Shown here piece by piece: positions 60,150-64,000 of a stretch of 64,000 nucleotides of DNA; the stretch's first letter is position 1; each line of letters opens with the position of its first letter. A program made the position numbers and the translations under genes. The stretch spans positions 208,173 to 272,172 of the forward strand of contig NZ_FUYK01000007.1 in assembly GCF_900167955.1 (NCBI RefSeq), read 5' to 3'. The notes below the pieces were generated by a model. That model searched no databases. It was given only the letters and a program-made list of their open reading frames with translations, and was not told the origin of the DNA. This DNA is from Candidatus Nitrosotalea bavarica. GTDB taxonomy: Archaea > Thermoproteota > Nitrososphaeria > Nitrososphaerales > Nitrosopumilaceae.

Positions 60150-61418
60150 CTAGTTTCGCCTATTGTTTTTGTACCTATATCTGTCCAGTTTTATTAATTC
60201 GTGATACGACCCAAACTGAGAAGTATTTTGAATTTCATCCAGTGGGTCTTTGCCTTCTTCTGAAGCATAATTCTTGATTATCTTGTAAGATGTTGTCCTC
60301 TGGGCAGGAATTCTTCCTATTTGTCTTATTACTTGTCTGATGTCTTTTGGTTTTAATAATTGTCCATGTGCAGATCCTGCTGATGTGGAAATGCTTTCGT
60401 TGATAAGGGTACCGCCAAAGTCGTTTGCTCCCCAACATAATGATAATTGTGCCATTCCTGCTCCCTCTTTTACCCACGACGTCTGAATGTTGTTTATGTA
60501 GTTGTTTAACATGATTCGTGATACTGCATGCATCAACAAGACATCTTTGCCATCTGCTCCGTTTCTAATGTTCAAATGTAAATTCTCTTTATACATTGGA
60601 GCTTCGGAATGAATGAAATTTAATGGAACAAACTCTGTAAATCCTCTTGTCTCTTTTTGTATATCTCTTATCAGTGCTATGTGTTTTGCTCTATCCTCAG
60701 GTGATTCAAGATGACCAAACATGATTGTTGAAGTTGATGGTATTCCTATTTTATGTGCAGTCTTGATAACTTCTATCCACTTGCTGACGCTAATTCTACC
60801 AGGAGAAATTTTATCTCGCATATCCTGATCTAAAATTTCAGCTGCAGTTCCTGGTAGAGAATTTACTCCGGCATTTTTCAATCTAATTAAATATTCTTTT
60901 ATTGAGATGCCTGATCTTGTAGCTCCGTATAGGACTTCTTCAGGTGAAAAACCATGAATATGAATATCACCAACTTCTGATTTGATAGCTCTACAAATGT
61001 TCTCATATGTATCTCCATCCATGTCTGGAGGCAGTCCTGCTTGGACACAAACTTCTGTAGCGCCTAATGCATGTGCCTCTTTTGCGCGCCGTACTATCTC
61101 ATCCATTGGTAAAAAGTATCCTTCTTCTTCACGAAAGTCTCTACTAAACGCACAAAAACCGCATTGCTTTATGCAGACATTGGTAAAATTGATGTTTCGA
61201 TTTACAACATATGTGACAATATCTCCCACTCTTCTTTTTCTTAGCTCATCTGCAACTATTCCAATTAGATGAAAATCAAGTCCTTTTGCATAAAATAATC
61301 TTGTTGCTTCGCTGATTGAAATTTCTTTTTCATCCAGGGCGCGATTCAAAGTATCCGATATTAATGGGTCTGAACTTCTTAGAAGTGCATCAAATGAAGA
61401 TGTGTGTATTGTACTCAT
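60150..61418 (-). CDS. cofH: FO synthase subunit 2 (CofH)
   Basis: CofH is a radical SAM enzyme that joins 5-amino-6-ribitylaminouracil to tyrosine in FO synthesis for coenzyme F420. The cluster motif is Cys82-x3-Cys86-x2-Cys89 (VCIKQCGFCAFSRD). CVQAGLPPDMDGDTYE and HIHGFSPEEV follow, typical of CofH. It overlaps cofG by 4 bases. Confidence 0.94.
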   Translation of the reverse strand: MSTIHTSSFDALLRSSDPLISDTLNRALDEKEISISEATRLFYAKGLDFHLIGIVADELRKRRVGDIVTYVVNRNINFTNVCIKQCGFCAFSRDFREEEGYFLPMDEIVRRAKEAHALGATEVCVQAGLPPDMDGDTYENICRAIKSEVGDIHIHGFSPEEVLYGATRSGISIKEYLIRLKNAGVNSLPGTAAEILDQDMRDKISPGRISVSKWIEVIKTAHKIGIPSTSTIMFGHLESPEDRAKHIALIRDIQKETRGFTEFVPLNFIHSEAPMYKENLHLNIRNGADGKDVLLMHAVSRIMLNNYINNIQTSWVKEGAGMAQLSLCWGANDFGGTLINESISTSAGSAHGQLLKPKDIRQVIRQIGRIPAQRTTSYKIIKNYASEEGKDPLDEIQNTSQFGSYHELIKLDRYRYKNNRRN

Positions 61419-62584
61419 TTGATATACTCCTTACTTACTAAATTTTCAGAATCTGAAATCTCATTCATCCTTGATCGTAAATCAGAGTTGACATACGAGA
61501 AAAATTCTGGGTAAACTGGGAATCTTGCTCTAAGTTGAAATCCTGCACTGGAACAATCTTTCTTGACTTCTTCAATTTGAGGCCATGGAAATTCTGGATT
61601 TACGTAATCACGGGTTATGGGTGATATTCCGCCCCAATCATTAATCCCAGCTGACAGAAATGATGAGTATGATTTGGGGGATAGATTTGGCGGTATCTGG
61701 ATATTCATTTTAGGGAGAATTATTCTAGTCATTGCAACCATTATCTTGAAATATTTTTCTTGTGGAGAAGGACTATCTCTCATAGGCGTATCATATTTTG
61801 GCTGAAAGTTTTGTAAAATTACTTCTTGGATGTGTTGATGTTTGTCGTGAATTTCTTTTATGGAATAAATTGAATCAATTAGTTCAAACGGATTTTCTCC
61901 AATTCCTAAAAGTAATCCTGTAGTCATTGGAATTTTCAACTCTCCGGCATTTTGGAGTATCTTCATTCTTGCTTTAGGGTTTTTACTTGGGGCAAATTGA
62001 TGGACCATATTTTTTTCTGAAAGCCTTTCACTTGCATTCTCTAGCATTAGACCAAGACTTACATTTGTTTTCTTTAATTCACGCATCTCATCTTTTGTTA
62101 GATTTCCAGCGTTGGTATGTGGAAAAAGTCCTCCCTCTAGTGCAATTTCTGATGCATACACTAGATATTCTGCGGTACTTGAAAATCCATTTTCTTTAAG
62201 CCATGTTTTTGCCTCTTGATATTTTTGTTCAGGTCGTTCACCTGTAACAAATAATGCTTCAGTACAATTGTATTTTTTTCCAATGCTGATAAGTTCTGTG
62301 ATATTTTTCTTTGACAACATTGAAATTTTTGACTGACCTGGCTCTGATTTGTATGTGCAATATGAACAAGTATCACGACAAAGGTTTATCAAATTAAAAA
62401 AGGCTTTTCTTGAATAGGTTACCATTGAACCCTTGTGATTATTTCTTAAAAATTGTGATACCTTGTAAAGTTCTGAAGGATCCCTTTCTGCATCTTGATA
62501 GATCTGATAAGATTCACTTTTTGATGGTGTCCTGCCATCGACCAATCTATTTAACAACTCAGAACTGAGGATAAGCTCACTCAA
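61415..62584 (-). CDS. cofG: FO synthase subunit 1 (CofG)
   Basis: CofG completes FO synthesis from the CofH product. It has the radical SAM motif Cys69-x3-Cys73-x2-Cys76 (LCRDTCSYCTYK), ALFVTGERPEQ, GLMLENASERL and FQPKYDTPMRDSPSP. Thaumarchaeota make F420, and adjacent cofG and cofH in separate chains is the archaeal arrangement. It is first in the cofG-cofH-tldE run. Confidence 0.94.
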   Translation of the reverse strand: MSELILSSELLNRLVDGRTPSKSESYQIYQDAERDPSELYKVSQFLRNNHKGSMVTYSRKAFFNLINLCRDTCSYCTYKSEPGQSKISMLSKKNITELISIGKKYNCTEALFVTGERPEQKYQEAKTWLKENGFSSTAEYLVYASEIALEGGLFPHTNAGNLTKDEMRELKKTNVSLGLMLENASERLSEKNMVHQFAPSKNPKARMKILQNAGELKIPMTTGLLLGIGENPFELIDSIYSIKEIHDKHQHIQEVILQNFQPKYDTPMRDSPSPQEKYFKIMVAMTRIILPKMNIQIPPNLSPKSYSSFLSAGINDWGGISPITRDYVNPEFPWPQIEEVKKDCSSAGFQLRARFPVYPEFFSYVNSDLRSRMNEISDSENLVSKEYIK

Positions 62585-62795
62585 CTAGTCATGTTAGCTT
62601 TGACAGTTGTATTTATCCTTAGATAGTGGTATATTTAACGAACCTAACTGCACTTCGGACAAATACTGCCAAAGGTGGTATTTTGATTTTTTTTACTCAT
62701 TTCCCTGATCTCAATCAAAATCTGACCATTTACAGTGATTTTGTATTAGGGTGTAACCCGACAGTTAAACCAATTTCTAATTTGACTTTGATGGT

Positions 62796-63083
62796 TTAGC
62801 ATCTTATTTTTAGTGCGTGTGCTTCCTCTGTAAATTTTTGCAACTCTGATAAAAACTGCATTCCTTTATCGGTAATACCAAAAATATGTCCTCTCTTGTA
62901 TATTCTTGATTCCATTAACCCAAAGTCTATCAATTTTTGACATTTGTCCATTGCCGTATAATGTGAGAGGTTTGCATTTCTTGCTATGGTTGTAATTATT
63001 GTGCCTTGTCTACCATGATCCATTGCCACCTTTAGTATGTCTGATATCATTCCAATTTCTGTTCGATATGGTTGTTTTGACAT
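62796..63083 (-). CDS. winged-helix DNA-binding protein (95 aa)
   Basis: A short winged helix with DILKVAMDHGRQGTIITTIARNANLSHYTAMDKCQKLIDFGLMESRIYKRGHIFGITDKG, the archaeal wHTH type (HTH_45-like). No fused domain is seen. It precedes nothing on its strand within 200 bases. Target unknown. Confidence 0.82.
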   Translation of the reverse strand: MSKQPYRTEIGMISDILKVAMDHGRQGTIITTIARNANLSHYTAMDKCQKLIDFGLMESRIYKRGHIFGITDKGMQFLSELQKFTEEAHALKIRC

Positions 63084-63182
63084 GATGTTATATGGAATTT
63101 TAGTTAATAAAAAATTGCGCTACTTTGTTCACTAACATAGTTACTGATGTTATAGTTGCCTTTGATTACACATTACCAATTT

Positions 63183-64000
63183 TTATGGGCTGCTTGGTCT
63201 TTCCTGTAGAGTTAGAGTCACTTCAATGGTTTTGTCATTACGAATTATCTTCAAGACCATTTTGTCACCTGCTGACTTGTTATCTTGTAAATAATTTAGA
63301 AGGTCTTCTAGTTTTTTAACGGGAGTGTTATCTACTCCAATTATTATGTCTCCACCGATTTTGTATTTGATCCCCTCTGCCATCTTTGTTTGATTCGACG
63401 CATGCAAGCCTGCGTTAGCAGCTGGACTGTCTGGTACGATGTTTTCAATTAGAAATCCCGATTGTATGGAAAGCCCGAGACTGTCTGACAAGTCAGGATC
63501 AATTGTTATTCCCGATACTCCTAGCCAAGGATGTTTGTAATGTCCATCCTGTATGAGATATGGCACGATTCTTTTCATGGTGTTTGATGGGATTGCAAAT
63601 CCTACACCAGAAAATTCTCCAGTCTGGGTTTGAATTGCTGTATTGATTCCAATTACTTCACCTTGGTCATTTAGAAGTGGACCACCTGAATTTCCAGGAT
63701 TTATTGCGGTATCTGTCTGAATTACATTTGGAATGGAAAATGATCCGATATCGGGAGGATTTAATATTCTTCCTAATTGACTTACTATTCCACTGGTCAT
63801 AGAGCCCGTTAAACCAAAGGGACTTCCTATTGCTATTACCTCATCTCCTATTCTAAGTTTTGAAGAATTTCCTAACGGTAATGTATGGAGTGTTTGGGGA
63901 TCTGCATTTACTTTGATTACAGCAAGGTCTGCAAATGGATCAGTACCAGTGACCTGAGCTGTGTAAGAGTCTCCATTGTGAAATACAACTCTGATCTTCT
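63183..64000 (-). CDS. htrA: HtrA/DegP-type serine protease with PDZ domain (5' end beyond window)
   Basis: The frame is open to the right edge, so only the 3' part is present. The trypsin-like core shows TDPFADLAVIKV (catalytic Asp) and NPGNSGGPLLNDQGE (catalytic Ser). The catalytic His is beyond the edge. A PDZ domain follows with GFLIENIVPDSPAANAGL and GGDIIIGVDNTPVKKLEDLL. It is probably an extracytoplasmic quality-control protease; the N-terminal anchor or signal cannot be seen. Confidence 0.92.
   Translation of the reverse strand, partial: KIRVVFHNGDSYTAQVTGTDPFADLAVIKVNADPQTLHTLPLGNSSKLRIGDEVIAIGSPFGLTGSMTSGIVSQLGRILNPPDIGSFSIPNVIQTDTAINPGNSGGPLLNDQGEVIGINTAIQTQTGEFSGVGFAIPSNTMKRIVPYLIQDGHYKHPWLGVSGITIDPDLSDSLGLSIQSGFLIENIVPDSPAANAGLHASNQTKMAEGIKYKIGGDIIIGVDNTPVKKLEDLLNYLQDNKSAGDKMVLKIIRNDKTIEVTLTLQERPSSP

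Noticed and set aside
62644-62718. 24-residue minus-strand frame ending CPKCS
   Set aside because: A single CxxC at the very end and no promoter-like support make it too weak to report.
1-64000. CRISPR arrays, transposases, prophage, rRNA
   Set aside because: No regularly spaced repeats, transposase-like motifs, phage genes or rRNA sequence were seen on reading either strand.

Overview
The window comes from the chromosome of a mesophilic member of the Thaumarchaeota (Nitrososphaerota), most likely near the Nitrosopumilus/Nitrosotalea group. It is AT-rich and densely coded. Archaeal marker genes are SRP54, Pus10, ribosomal proteins S24e and S27ae, Alba, archaeal Elp3, class I lysyl-tRNA synthetase, ADH synthase with DHQ synthase II, a GHMP-type shikimate kinase and ThiD-ThiN. 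The DnaJ-ferredoxin fusion and the exported S-layer-like protein point to Thaumarchaeota specifically. There is no rRNA, CRISPR array, prophage or insertion sequence. One tRNA was found. Family names are read from motifs and remembered family features; no database search was run.

Layout. 0-8.8 kb: diphthamide synthesis, SRP54, DnaJ-ferredoxin, Pus10, a HExxH protein, S24e/S27ae, phosphoglycerate mutase, FKBP and hemerythrin. 8.9-14.7 kb: GalT-like protein, nucleotidyltransferase, GNAT, divergent thiDN and thiC, NUDIX. 14.7-26.6 kb: almost the whole route from ADH synthase to prephenate (ADHS, DHQS II, aroD, aroE, aroK, aroA, aroC, a chorismate mutase-aminotransferase fusion, tyrA), all on the minus strand but interrupted by plus-strand alba and a DNA methyltransferase. 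26.8-33.9 kb: MqnC-like radical SAM enzyme, UbiD, peroxiredoxin, aquaporin, tRNA-Arg, FMN reductase, pirin. 34-37.3 kb: an accessory stretch of small membrane, zinc-ribbon and signalling proteins. 37.4-48.2 kb: Mg-type P-ATPase, S-layer-like protein, UbiA, regulators, CBS protein, ferritin-like protein. 48.3-57.7 kb: MarR with an MFS exporter, thioredoxin reductase-like protein with a stand-alone RAM protein, lysS/elp3, purM. 57.8-64 kb: cation exchanger, TldE with cofH and cofG (F420 precursor), and an HtrA-type protease cut by the right edge.

Gene starts. Many starts (ATG, GTG and often TTG) lie about 25-30 bp downstream of a TATA-like box, as expected for leaderless archaeal mRNAs. This was used to choose starts and to support small genes. 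Several 29-59 residue genes are reported that standard ORF cutoffs miss; a number of them are zinc-binding microproteins. Convergent genes usually overlap at their stop codons or sit a few bases apart.

No single large undescribed system is evident. The best leads for novelty are the zinc-finger microproteins (one U1/C2H2-like, two with a CxxC...WxHxxC pattern), the thioredoxin reductase-like protein lacking the usual NADPH motif beside a RAM protein, the short S-layer-like paralogue, the symmetric TATA box shared by thiDN and thiC, and a tRNA-Arg gene with two stem mismatches.
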